A program made the position numbers and the translations under genes. The notes below the pieces were generated by a model, which was given only the letters and a program-made list of their open reading frames with translations, had not been told where the DNA came from and ran no database searches. Of a stretch of DNA of 64,000 bases, positions 26,268 through 34,205 are shown piece after piece (position 1 is the first letter of the stretch; each line of letters opens with the position of its first letter). Location of the stretch: contig CAJUQK010000007.1 in the NCBI GenBank assembly GCA_910588205.1, positions 13,717 to 77,716 of the forward strand. Reading direction: 5' to 3'. This DNA is from an uncultured Eggerthellaceae bacterium (GTDB lineage: Bacteria; Actinomycetota; Coriobacteriia; Coriobacteriales; Eggerthellaceae).

Positions 26268-26906
26268 TCAAGCGCCCACGAGCTCAACAGCCTTCACCGC
26301 TGCCGCTCCCGCATCTGCGGTATAGGCGTCAGCTCCCACCTCATCGGCGAAGGCCTGGGTGATGGGAGCGCCTCCCACCATCACCTTCACCGAATCCCTC
26401 AGACCCGCTGCCTTGATGGCGTCGATAGTGGCTTGGATGGCGGGCATCGTAGTGGTGAGCAGCGCAGAGCAGCAGACGATGTCCGTATCCTCATGCTCCT
26501 GCAGAAAGCTCACGAATTGCTCAGGCCCCACATCCACACCCAAGTCCGTCACTTCGAACCCCTTAGATTCGATCATCATGCGCACGAGGTTCTTCCCGAT
26601 ATCATGCATGTCACCCTTCACCGTACCGATGACAGCCTTGCCAATGGGCTCTGAGCCCTCTTCGGCAAGATAGGGCTGCAGGATCTGGGTACCGGCAGCC
26701 ATGGCCCGGGCAGCCACGAGCATCTCAGGCACGAACACCTCACCTGCACTGAACTTATCGCCGATGATGTCCATGGCTGGCACAAGCCCCTCATTGAGGA
26801 TGACCGTAGGTTCCATGCCCTCGTCCAGCGCCTGCTGGACGAGGGGCTTCACTTCCTTCTTCTTACCCCGCTGCACAGCGCTCGAGATATCCTCAAGGAT
26901 GGTCAT
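26268..26906 (-). CDS. Corrinoid (cobalamin-binding) methyltransferase protein, MtaC/MtbC-like
   Basis: A 212-residue methyl-carrier protein. The N-terminal helical cap is residues about 1-85. The cobalamin-binding Rossmann domain has the lower-ligand motif D99-x-H101-x2-G104 (GDMHDIGKN). It also has the later SALLTTTM and GGAPITQAFADEVGAD stretches typical of the family. It accepts a methyl group on Co(I) from a substrate-specific methyltransferase and passes it on. It is 40 bp downstream of the UroD-type methyltransferase gene. A corrinoid-reactivating enzyme and the second methyltransferase are not in the window. Confidence 0.9.
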   Translation of the reverse strand: MTILEDISSAVQRGKKKEVKPLVQQALDEGMEPTVILNEGLVPAMDIIGDKFSAGEVFVPEMLVAARAMAAGTQILQPYLAEEGSEPIGKAVIGTVKGDMHDIGKNLVRMMIESKGFEVTDLGVDVGPEQFVSFLQEHEDTDIVCCSALLTTTMPAIQATIDAIKAAGLRDSVKVMVGGAPITQAFADEVGADAYTADAGAAAVKAVELVGA

Positions 26907-26946
26907 AGCGCACTCCTCTCATCCCCTTGAGATCTTCCGTTGCCGT

Positions 26947-28017
26947 TCATTGGTTCATGTCCGTACCGGGCACCGTCCCCATCTTCAGAGGCTCATCCGC
27001 CCTGGCCTCCATCTGCGCTCTGAACGCATCCACGTCATCAGCATAGGCGCTGCTATAGAAGGTGCGCCCGTAGATGAAGCTGTCATCCAGCGCCTTCATG
27101 ACATTGGGGGTGAGAGCCACGACGAAGGGGATGTAACGAGCCCCGGCCTTGCCGAAGAGGTCTATCTTGGACTTGACCTCTTCCATGATCTCCTCATCGG
27201 TAGCACTCGGATCGTCTATGACGTTCTGGGCATCCAAGCCGCCCATGAAGATGACCTCATCCTTGTACTGATCCACCCATGCGGGGAGGTCATTCACCGG
27301 CTGGACAGGATCCAGCACGTCTATCCCCATACCGATGACATCCCCCACGATGTGGTCGATCTTCCCGCAGCTGTGCTGATCGAAGAGCACGCCCATCTCA
27401 TGGGCCGCATCCACCACCCGCTGCACATGGGGGCGGATGAGCTTGCGCCAGAGCTCCGGTTGGAACATGAGGTCGTTCTGGGTGCCCCAATCATCCTGGA
27501 AGTGGACCATATCCACGTCGTAGTACTGCTTCAGGCGCCGGATCTGCTCTATCTTGAAATCGCAGAGCCTTGAGAAGAACGCTTCGCACTCCTCGGGATT
27601 CGTGATGAGGGCGCAGAGAGCCTCCTCGAAGCCCATGAGATCATGGAGCCTCTCGAAGGGACCGGATACCATCATGGCACAGAGGATCTTCGTCGGATCC
27701 TTCTCCGGCACATCCCGCTTGGCACAAGCCTCCCAATCTATGACATCCAGATCCGGCCACTGGATGACCTCTTCCCAATCCTCGATATCCTCCAGCACCG
27801 GATCCATGCCCGGCGTGACCATGGGCATCATGGGCATATCCGGATCTTCCGTCCAATGCACGCCGAACCAGTCATAGCCCGTTCCGCAACCAGGAGCCCT
27901 GTCTCCCAGGGCTGAGGGCAGCACCATCTGCAAGAGGCTAGGCTGATGGGGCATGAAAGCCGGCTCCTCGCCCTCTACCATGCGGTAGAAGTTCTCGCGT
28001 TCTGTGATCTTCTCCAT
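26947..28017 (-). CDS. UroD-family methyltransferase (candidate O-demethylase methyltransferase I)
   Basis: A 356-residue protein of the uroporphyrinogen-decarboxylase fold used by MtaA/MtbA and by many aryl-methyl-ether demethylases. A Zn-site-like HSC motif lies in LFDQHSCGKID, and MVHFQDDWGTQ and FMGGLDAQNVI are typical family segments. The start at 28017 has GGAGGAGG upstream; an earlier start at 28038 is less likely. The neighbouring corrinoid gene makes corrinoid-dependent methyl transfer the likely role. The location between two catechol-dehydroxylase-like enzymes suggests methoxylated aromatic substrates, but methylamines, methanol or glycine betaine cannot be excluded from sequence. 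Confidence 0.8.
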   Translation of the reverse strand: MEKITERENFYRMVEGEEPAFMPHQPSLLQMVLPSALGDRAPGCGTGYDWFGVHWTEDPDMPMMPMVTPGMDPVLEDIEDWEEVIQWPDLDVIDWEACAKRDVPEKDPTKILCAMMVSGPFERLHDLMGFEEALCALITNPEECEAFFSRLCDFKIEQIRRLKQYYDVDMVHFQDDWGTQNDLMFQPELWRKLIRPHVQRVVDAAHEMGVLFDQHSCGKIDHIVGDVIGMGIDVLDPVQPVNDLPAWVDQYKDEVIFMGGLDAQNVIDDPSATDEEIMEEVKSKIDLFGKAGARYIPFVVALTPNVMKALDDSFIYGRTFYSSAYADDVDAFRAQMEARADEPLKMGTVPGTDMNQ

Positions 28018-28054
28018 AGGACCTCCTCCCAGAGACACGATTCCGGTCAGCTCC

Positions 28055-28402
28055 TCAGTTCTCGGTGGTGGTGTAGAGCGCGAAGCGCGTCTTGCCGTCC
28101 ATCTTCTTGATGAGCTCTTCGGTATCCCCGTAGTACATGCACCAGGCCTGGCAGTGCTGGACGCACATGGGCATCTTGCCCTTGGACGTGCGGTCTTCGC
28201 ACATATCGCATGCCTTGGTGATCACCGGAAGCCACGTCCACTCCCAGTGGTTCGGGGCCGGAACACCCTCGTACTCATAGGGGCCCGTCTCGGTGAGCTT
28301 GATGCCGAACTCGCCCTTGGGTAGGTCCAAGTGCTTCTTGCACGCTACCTCACAGCTGTGGCAGCCCGTGCAGTAGTCGTAGTTGATGAGTATTCCCTTC
28401 AT
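28055..28402 (-). CDS. Ferredoxin-type 4Fe-4S subunit of enzyme B
   Basis: A 115-residue two-cluster ferredoxin: C11-x2-C14-x2-C17-x3-C21, then ACDMC...MCVQHCQAWC. It starts 41 bp after the stop of catalytic subunit B. It is identical to ferredoxin A (33844-34191) except for the last residue (Asn here, Ala there), and the DNA is identical over 353 bp. No membrane anchor is encoded nearby. It supplies electrons to the cytoplasmic catalytic subunit. Confidence 0.88.
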   Translation of the reverse strand: MKGILINYDYCTGCHSCEVACKKHLDLPKGEFGIKLTETGPYEYEGVPAPNHWEWTWLPVITKACDMCEDRTSKGKMPMCVQHCQAWCMYYGDTEELIKKMDGKTRFALYTTTEN

Positions 28403-28414
28403 GGATGTACGCTC
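28062..28414. repeat. 353-bp identical repeat, copy 1 (pairs with 33851-34203)
   Basis: Reading line by line, the segment 28062-28414 matches 33851-34203 base for base. It covers all but the last codon of the ferredoxin gene plus 12 bases upstream of the start. Flanks differ completely at both ends. It is a direct repeat about 5.8 kb apart. Confidence 0.9.
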
Positions 28415-28443
28415 TCCTCTCCTTAGGTTCGTAGCGTCCTCCG

Positions 28444-30999
28444 CTAGGCGTAGACCTCTTCGGTCTTGAGATCCATGCGGACGCCGTCCTTGGTGGTGAT
28501 GATGTTGGTCATCGGGTCGTAGGAGGCGCCATCCGCCATGAGGTCGTGATACTTCTCTATCTCATCCTCCCGGGGAGATTCCACCTTCTCGTACCAAGAG
28601 AAGTTCCCTTGCTTGGCAATGGCCTCGTAGGGCATCTCGTCGCCTTCTTTGACGGGGTAGATCTTGCAGATCATCCCCTTGATGGGGCTTCCCACGCCGC
28701 CTTGGCCGGTGACGAACGCCTTCGTGCAGTTGTTCGGATTGGATTCGAAGGTGCCGAAGAGGAACGGCGCTGCGCCATCCGTCTCAGGGAACCACCAGCC
28801 ATGCTCCGCATGGATGGTCCTCTCGTTGACCACAGGTGACACCTTCGCCTGCTGCTTGAAGCGACCATGGTCATTCTCGATCCAGATCCATTGACCGTCT
28901 TCGATGCCATAGGCCTCGGCTGTCTTCGGGTTCACCAGCACGCGCGGCTGAGGATGCAGCTCGCGCATAGTGGGCAATTGGCGATGCTCAGAATGGAAGA
29001 ACTCGAAGGAGCGGCCACCGCAGGTGAGGATCAGCGGATATTCCTCCATCATCTCCGGAGTGGAGAGCGGGCTCTCGGGAGGCTCGGTGTGGAACGGCGT
29101 GGTCTTGAGACCCCAATACTGGAAGAGAGCCGGAGCCAGTTCAAGCCTGCCCGAAGGCGTGCCGTAGCCCACCGAACCGTCAGCCCGGAACATGCCCTTG
29201 GCCGCCTTGTTGTAGGTGGCGTTGAACTCGTCGTAGGCATGACCCAGCATGGACGGATCCTTGACCAGTTCCTCCCAGGTGGGCTTGAAGAGCGTCTTGC
29301 CGGAGTTCTTCGCCCCACCCTGATCCGTGGCCTCGGTGGTGGCAGAGAAGGAGCCGGTGCCGTCATGGAGATACCAGTTCAGCCAGTCGATATCCGTATC
29401 CCACTGGTCGAAGATCTCAGGGTTCAGCCGCTTGCCCATCTCCAGGATGATCTGCTCGTCAGATTTCGCCTCATAGAAATCACAGACCTTCACCATGGCT
29501 CGGGCGGGAGTCCACCAGGTGCGGGCAGAGTTGCGCTCTGCGCTCATGGCCACCGGCAGCAGGATATCAGCCAAAGCCACAGAGGTGGGGGTGATATAGG
29601 GATCAGCGTTCACGATGAAGGGGATCCGCTTCATAGCCTCCATGGTGCGCGCCACATCCTGAGAGGGGCACGACAGCGTATTGGAGGACTGGATCCACAT
29701 CATCTTGATGGGATAGGGGAAATCCGTCTCAATGGCCTGGAGCAAACCGTCAGAGGAGGCATGGGCAACGAAATCGCCACCCTCGATGCCCAACGCGAAG
29801 CGGTTGTTCAGCTTCTTCGCCCGCCACTCGGGAGGAGTCAGATCCTCACCGGAAGCATAGCCCGCATTGCATTCGAAGGCGTTGTGCACCAAGATGTTGC
29901 CACCGGGCACATCCACATTGCCGCAGAGTGCCATGAGATCGCAGCCTGCCAAGGTGAGCGCCATGGCGGAGAGCTGCTGATCGAAGGCTAAGCCCCACTG
30001 GATGGCACCCGGCTTGGCGGATGCGTAGAGGCGGGCGGATGCGCGGATGTCATCAGCATCCAGATCGCAGATCTCAGCCGCCCACTCCGGTGTCATGTCC
30101 TTGACGGACTCTGCTAGCTCTTCGAAGCCAGCACACCAAAGCGAGACGAATTCCTCGTCATAGAGCTTCTCGGAGATGATGACGTTGATCCAAGCGCAGG
30201 CCAGAGCCGCGTCCGTTCCCGGGCGGACCTGCAGCCAGTACTCAGCCCGAGCGCCCCACCAGGTGAGCCGCGGGTCTATAGAGATGATCTTGGAGCCCAT
30301 CTGCACGCACTGGACCAGCCAGTGACCGATATAGCCATCAGCATTGGAAGCCAGCGGCTCATTGCCCCAGACCACGATCACCTCAGGTGCCACCCACTCA
30401 GGGTTGTTGTAGCGGTCTGGGTGGGTCTCAGAAGCGTCCACGATGGGGAAATCGCCGAAGGGGGCGATGGAACCACAGATGCGCGGCATATAGCAGGAGA
30501 ACCCGGTGAAGCCGAAGGTAGAGATATTCGGGGTCTTCAGGGCCGCTTGGCCGAAGAAGGGTACCTGCCAATTGATGTTGCGGCCCGTACCATGAACGCA
30601 GATGATGGCATTGCCGCCGTCTGTCTCCCAGATCTCCTTGACCTTGGCCTCGATGGTGTCATAGGCCTCATCCCAGGTGATGCGCTCCCACTTGTTCTCT
30701 CCGCGCTCACCGGCGCGCTTCATGGGATACTTCAACCGGTCGGGATGGTTCACGGATTCATCCATGGTCAAGCACTTGATGCAGAGCTTGCCGTTGGTAC
30801 ATGGATCGAGCGGGTCGCCCTCAATGCGCTCCAGCTTCCCGTCTTTCACATAGAGCAGCACGCCGCAGGAGGTGTGGCACCCCGGAGGCGAATAGTGGTA
30901 GGTGCGGGTGACGGTATAGCCATCCTCCTCCCACTGCCATTCCCCTTCGTGGTAGGCCTTGCGGTCTAGGCTGTCTAAGAATTCCTTGTAATCTGCCAT
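28444..30999 (-). CDS. Molybdopterin-dependent enzyme, catalytic subunit B (catechol-dehydroxylase-like)
   Basis: An 851-residue paralogue of subunit A and relative of subunit C. Fe-S ligands are C41-x3-C45...C73-x2-C76. The likely Mo ligand is C169 in GFSCYMPR. The final ~130 residues include the dinucleotide-binding part and a longer C-terminal tail than A. The first ~115 residues are very close to A (for example AYHEGEWQWEEDGYTVTRTY); later parts diverge, which suggests different substrates. No Tat signal is seen. AAGGAGGGG precedes the ATG. It lies between an MFS transporter gene and its ferredoxin, inside the operon that starts with A. Confidence 0.85.
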   Translation of the reverse strand: MADYKEFLDSLDRKAYHEGEWQWEEDGYTVTRTYHYSPPGCHTSCGVLLYVKDGKLERIEGDPLDPCTNGKLCIKCLTMDESVNHPDRLKYPMKRAGERGENKWERITWDEAYDTIEAKVKEIWETDGGNAIICVHGTGRNINWQVPFFGQAALKTPNISTFGFTGFSCYMPRICGSIAPFGDFPIVDASETHPDRYNNPEWVAPEVIVVWGNEPLASNADGYIGHWLVQCVQMGSKIISIDPRLTWWGARAEYWLQVRPGTDAALACAWINVIISEKLYDEEFVSLWCAGFEELAESVKDMTPEWAAEICDLDADDIRASARLYASAKPGAIQWGLAFDQQLSAMALTLAGCDLMALCGNVDVPGGNILVHNAFECNAGYASGEDLTPPEWRAKKLNNRFALGIEGGDFVAHASSDGLLQAIETDFPYPIKMMWIQSSNTLSCPSQDVARTMEAMKRIPFIVNADPYITPTSVALADILLPVAMSAERNSARTWWTPARAMVKVCDFYEAKSDEQIILEMGKRLNPEIFDQWDTDIDWLNWYLHDGTGSFSATTEATDQGGAKNSGKTLFKPTWEELVKDPSMLGHAYDEFNATYNKAAKGMFRADGSVGYGTPSGRLELAPALFQYWGLKTTPFHTEPPESPLSTPEMMEEYPLILTCGGRSFEFFHSEHRQLPTMRELHPQPRVLVNPKTAEAYGIEDGQWIWIENDHGRFKQQAKVSPVVNERTIHAEHGWWFPETDGAAPFLFGTFESNPNNCTKAFVTGQGGVGSPIKGMICKIYPVKEGDEMPYEAIAKQGNFSWYEKVESPREDEIEKYHDLMADGASYDPMTNIITTKDGVRMDLKTEEVYA

Positions 31000-31047
31000 T
31001 ACCCCTCCTTATCTTGGGTTGGTCAGGCTTGATAGGGATCAGGTGTC

Positions 31048-32292
31048 CTACTCCCACTGAGCCCGGATCTTCTTCTTTTGCGTAAGGGCGATAGCCACCA
31101 GCACGGCGCAGATGATGAGGATCACGATGCCGCCGAAGAACGAGCCGACATAGCTCCCAGTGATGTCATAGCACGCACCCACAGCAGCCGCTCCGAAGCA
31201 GCCGATGATGCCGGACATGCGGGAATAGGAGAGTATCTGTGCGAAGTACTTCTTGCCGAAGATCTCAGAGAGCAGCGTGGGCACGGATATGGTGATGATC
31301 ACCGAATTCATGCCGAAGACGAAAGCCGCTACCATGAGCGGGATCTGATCCTGCAAGAACGAGAAGCCAAGCAGGGATGCAGCAGTGATCCCCAAGGTGA
31401 TGTAGGTAGAGGCCGCCACCCCTATCTTATCCGTCACCCAGCCCATCACGAGCGTTGCCACGGTGTAACCCAGCTGCGCCAAAGCCAATATCTCCGCTCC
31501 GAATGCGGCGGTGTAACCCAGCGACTCTGCGAACCCGGGCAGATGATTGTTGTAACCGCTGAAGAGCGCCTCGATGCCAGCGTAGACGAAGATGCAGACG
31601 AACGCCAAGGTGACGATGGCCTTCTTCGCGGGCATGCCGTGGATATCCTTTGCTTCCTCTTCCACCGTCTCACCCTCATCGGCACCATAGGACTTGAGTC
31701 CCATCTCCTCAGGATGCAGCCGGAACACGAACAGGGTCCAGGGAAGCACGAGGACGCAGATGATGAGGGCGATGGAGGGATAAGCCAGCCTCCAGCCGAT
31801 CTCTCCGATGAGCCACGTACCCAAGATGGGGAAGATCACACCACCGATGCCGGAACCGCACATGGCGATGCCCAAAGCCGTACCGCGCTTCTTCGTGAAC
31901 CAGTTCTCGATGAGCACCGTAGAGGCCACGACGAAGACCAGAGCACCAGAGATGCCCAACACGATACCGCCCACATACCACTGCCAGAGCTCGGTCATGA
32001 GCCCCATGCAAGCCTCGGTGGCCGCGATGATGAGAAAGCATCCCGTGAGGAATGCACGGAAGTTCCATTTGGGCAGGAACTTCGCTACGAACGGGTAGGT
32101 GAAGGTGGTGGCGATGAAGTAGAACGTCAGATACAGTGCGAGCGCTCCTCGGTCGAATCCAAGGTCCTCGCAGATGGGGACGAAGAAGATACCGCCTGAA
32201 TTCATGATGGCCCCTAAGGCTCCTGCCTGCAAGAAGCAGCAACCGATCATCACGATCCAGGCGTAGTGGATACTCCCTTTGGTCTGAGACAA
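31048..32292 (-). CDS. MFS transporter 2 (oxalate/formate-antiporter-like)
   Basis: A 414-residue major facilitator with about 12 hydrophobic segments. Loop features such as ENWFTKKRGTALGIAMCGSGIGG (read in parts) are typical of OFA/monocarboxylate-type carriers. I favour a TTG start at 32292 with GGAGG six to eight bases upstream; a GTG at 32301 overlaps that ribosome site. It is a distant paralogue of transporter 1, from which it is separated by a 27-codon ORF. Likely role: import of the substrate, or export of the product, of the cytoplasmic molybdenum enzymes. Confidence 0.85.
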   Translation of the reverse strand: MSQTKGSIHYAWIVMIGCCFLQAGALGAIMNSGGIFFVPICEDLGFDRGALALYLTFYFIATTFTYPFVAKFLPKWNFRAFLTGCFLIIAATEACMGLMTELWQWYVGGIVLGISGALVFVVASTVLIENWFTKKRGTALGIAMCGSGIGGVIFPILGTWLIGEIGWRLAYPSIALIICVLVLPWTLFVFRLHPEEMGLKSYGADEGETVEEEAKDIHGMPAKKAIVTLAFVCIFVYAGIEALFSGYNNHLPGFAESLGYTAAFGAEILALAQLGYTVATLVMGWVTDKIGVAASTYITLGITAASLLGFSFLQDQIPLMVAAFVFGMNSVIITISVPTLLSEIFGKKYFAQILSYSRMSGIIGCFGAAAVGACYDITGSYVGSFFGGIVILIICAVLVAIALTQKKKIRAQWE

Positions 32293-32367
32293 GAGAAACA
32301 CCTCCGAATGAGAATGGAGCCAGCGCTCCCGCGTGGGCGCCTGTCAGGCTCCGCGGATTGATGGGGA

Positions 32368-32451
32368 TCAGTTGGGCATGAACCACATGCGCCCAGGAGA
32401 ATGCAGGAGCATCTTGTAGATGAGCTCATCTGAGCTAAGCCGTTTCTCCAT
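32368..32451 (-). CDS. 27-residue small ORF between the transporter genes
   Basis: The 255-bp gap between the two transporter genes holds an ORF with a very strong ribosome site (AAAGGAGGG) and ATG at 32449-32451. It encodes 27 residues beginning MEKRLSSDELIYKMLL and ending in GRMWFMPN. It is amphipathic with a possible helix in the middle and no cysteine. It is on the operon strand. It could be a real small protein acting on a transporter or enzyme, or a leader ORF. No homologue is known to me. Confidence 0.5.
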   Translation of the reverse strand: MEKRLSSDELIYKMLLHSPGRMWFMPN

Positions 32452-32547
32452 GGCCGGGCCCTCCTTTCCTGGAACAGGAGATGCAGATAGGGAAAAGCCG
32501 CGTCCGTCTCCTCCCTCGGCACTGGCGGACCAGCACCGAAGGAGGGC

Positions 32548-33819
32548 TTAGGCGCTCTCCCAGTGAGCTTTCTGGGTCTTCTTGGCAGTAACGTAGGTGA
32601 TGAGGATGAGCACCATGGTGATGGCAGCGATGACCGCACCGATGGTGAAGGCGCCAGAGTAAGAACCCGTAGAGGTGTAGAACAGGGCGATCACAGGAGC
32701 CCCGAACGCTCCACCCAGACCCACGCCCATCATGGCGTAGGAGAGCACCTTGTCGAAGGGGCGCTCGCCGAAGTGATGGCGCACGATCATGGGAACGGAG
32801 ATGGTGACCAGTGCGTTGTTCATGCCGAAGAAGAACGCCGTGATGGCCATGGTGACCTCATTGGTGGCCACGAAGGCCCAGCAGAGGAACGTGATGATGG
32901 TGATGATGAACAGGATGATGGTGACGTTCTTGGCACCGATCTTGTCGCACAGGTAGCCGCCACACAGGGAAGCCAGGATATAGCCCGCCTGCAGGAGGGT
33001 CATCAGCGTTGCAGAGAACGTAGCGGCCTCAGGCCCCAGGACCTCCATGCAATTGGCCTGCACGTAGGAGTTGAAGCCGCCAGGGAAGGAGATGCCCACG
33101 CAAGCGATGATGAGGATGAGGAAGGTGATGGAGCCCACAGCGTACTTCAGCGGCACGCCCGGCTTGGCACCTTCGGTCACCTGCTCTGCATCCATTGCCG
33201 GACCATAGGGCTCAAGGCCGCTCTTGGCCGGATCGGTGGAGAACACCGTGAGCGAGAAGATGAGGATGAGCAGCACCAGCACTGCGTTCACATAGTAGAC
33301 GCCCTGCCAGCCGATGGACTGGAAGAGCTGGGTGAAGACCAGCGGGAAGATAGCCCCGCCGATCCCCGAGAACAGGTTCGCGATGCCCAGATAGCGACCT
33401 GCGATCTTGCCCGAGAACCAGGAGTTGATGAATAGCGGGCAAGCATAGATGAAGAACTGGCCGCCGAAGAGGCCCATGAGCACACCCAGGGCTGAGAACT
33501 GCCAGGTCCAGTCAGGAGTGGCGAAGGTGAACCCGATAAGGCACAGCGCCACCACGATGACATCGATGGACAAGAACAGCTTCGAGTTCTTCGGCAAGAG
33601 GATGCCGCCCAAGAACGTACCCACAAGAGCTGCGATGCCATACATGGAGATCCACATGACATAGGACACCATATCCACACCGGCAAGCACCGGCATGAAG
33701 GCGAAATAAGCAGAAGATGAGTTCAGTACGGTGCCAAGGCCTACAGCCTGCATGACGCAGCAGCCTATGAGCACGAGCATCGCACGCTTCTTCGATTGAG
33801 CTTGGATATCGGTTGACAT
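32548..33819 (-). CDS. MFS transporter 1 (oxalate/formate-antiporter-like)
   Basis: A 423-residue major facilitator with about 12 transmembrane segments; the first starts near residue 13 (AMLVLIGCCVMQAVGLGTVL). GGAAGGGA precedes the ATG. It starts 24 bp after ferredoxin A and so belongs to the enzyme A operon. Because the enzymes lack export signals, a dedicated importer makes sense. The substrate is unknown. Confidence 0.85.
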   Translation of the reverse strand: MSTDIQAQSKKRAMLVLIGCCVMQAVGLGTVLNSSSAYFAFMPVLAGVDMVSYVMWISMYGIAALVGTFLGGILLPKNSKLFLSIDVIVVALCLIGFTFATPDWTWQFSALGVLMGLFGGQFFIYACPLFINSWFSGKIAGRYLGIANLFSGIGGAIFPLVFTQLFQSIGWQGVYYVNAVLVLLILIFSLTVFSTDPAKSGLEPYGPAMDAEQVTEGAKPGVPLKYAVGSITFLILIIACVGISFPGGFNSYVQANCMEVLGPEAATFSATLMTLLQAGYILASLCGGYLCDKIGAKNVTIILFIITIITFLCWAFVATNEVTMAITAFFFGMNNALVTISVPMIVRHHFGERPFDKVLSYAMMGVGLGGAFGAPVIALFYTSTGSYSGAFTIGAVIAAITMVLILITYVTAKKTQKAHWESA

Positions 33820-33843
33820 TGGTGATCCCTTCCTTTCCGTTGG

Positions 33844-34191
33844 CTATGCTTCGGTGGTGGTGTAGAGCGCGAAGCGCGTCTTGCCGTCCATCTTCTTGAT
33901 GAGCTCTTCGGTATCCCCGTAGTACATGCACCAGGCCTGGCAGTGCTGGACGCACATGGGCATCTTGCCCTTGGACGTGCGGTCTTCGCACATATCGCAT
34001 GCCTTGGTGATCACCGGAAGCCACGTCCACTCCCAGTGGTTCGGGGCCGGAACACCCTCGTACTCATAGGGGCCCGTCTCGGTGAGCTTGATGCCGAACT
34101 CGCCCTTGGGTAGGTCCAAGTGCTTCTTGCACGCTACCTCACAGCTGTGGCAGCCCGTGCAGTAGTCGTAGTTGATGAGTATTCCCTTCAT
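33844..34191 (-). CDS. Ferredoxin-type 4Fe-4S subunit of enzyme A
   Basis: A 115-residue two-cluster ferredoxin with the same cysteine pattern as ferredoxin B and the same sequence except for the final residue. It starts 14 bp after the stop of subunit A with AAAGGAG upstream. The identical DNA of copies A and B points to very recent duplication or ongoing gene conversion, and implies that one ferredoxin type can serve both enzymes. Confidence 0.88.
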   Translation of the reverse strand: MKGILINYDYCTGCHSCEVACKKHLDLPKGEFGIKLTETGPYEYEGVPAPNHWEWTWLPVITKACDMCEDRTSKGKMPMCVQHCQAWCMYYGDTEELIKKMDGKTRFALYTTTEA

Positions 34192-34203
34192 GGATGTACG
34201 CTC
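33851..34203. repeat. 353-bp identical repeat, copy 2 (pairs with 28062-28414)
   Basis: The second copy of the ferredoxin-gene repeat, in the same orientation. The copy boundaries fall one codon before the stop and 12 bases upstream of the start, so the ribosome site spacers differ while the coding part is conserved to the base. Confidence 0.9.
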
Positions 34204-34205
34204 CT

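Noticed and set aside
26907..28060. A cobalamin riboswitch controlling the corrinoid methyltransferase genes
   Set aside because: The spaces before both genes are only about 40 bp and show no B12-box-like sequence; the genes appear to be read from an upstream operon promoter.
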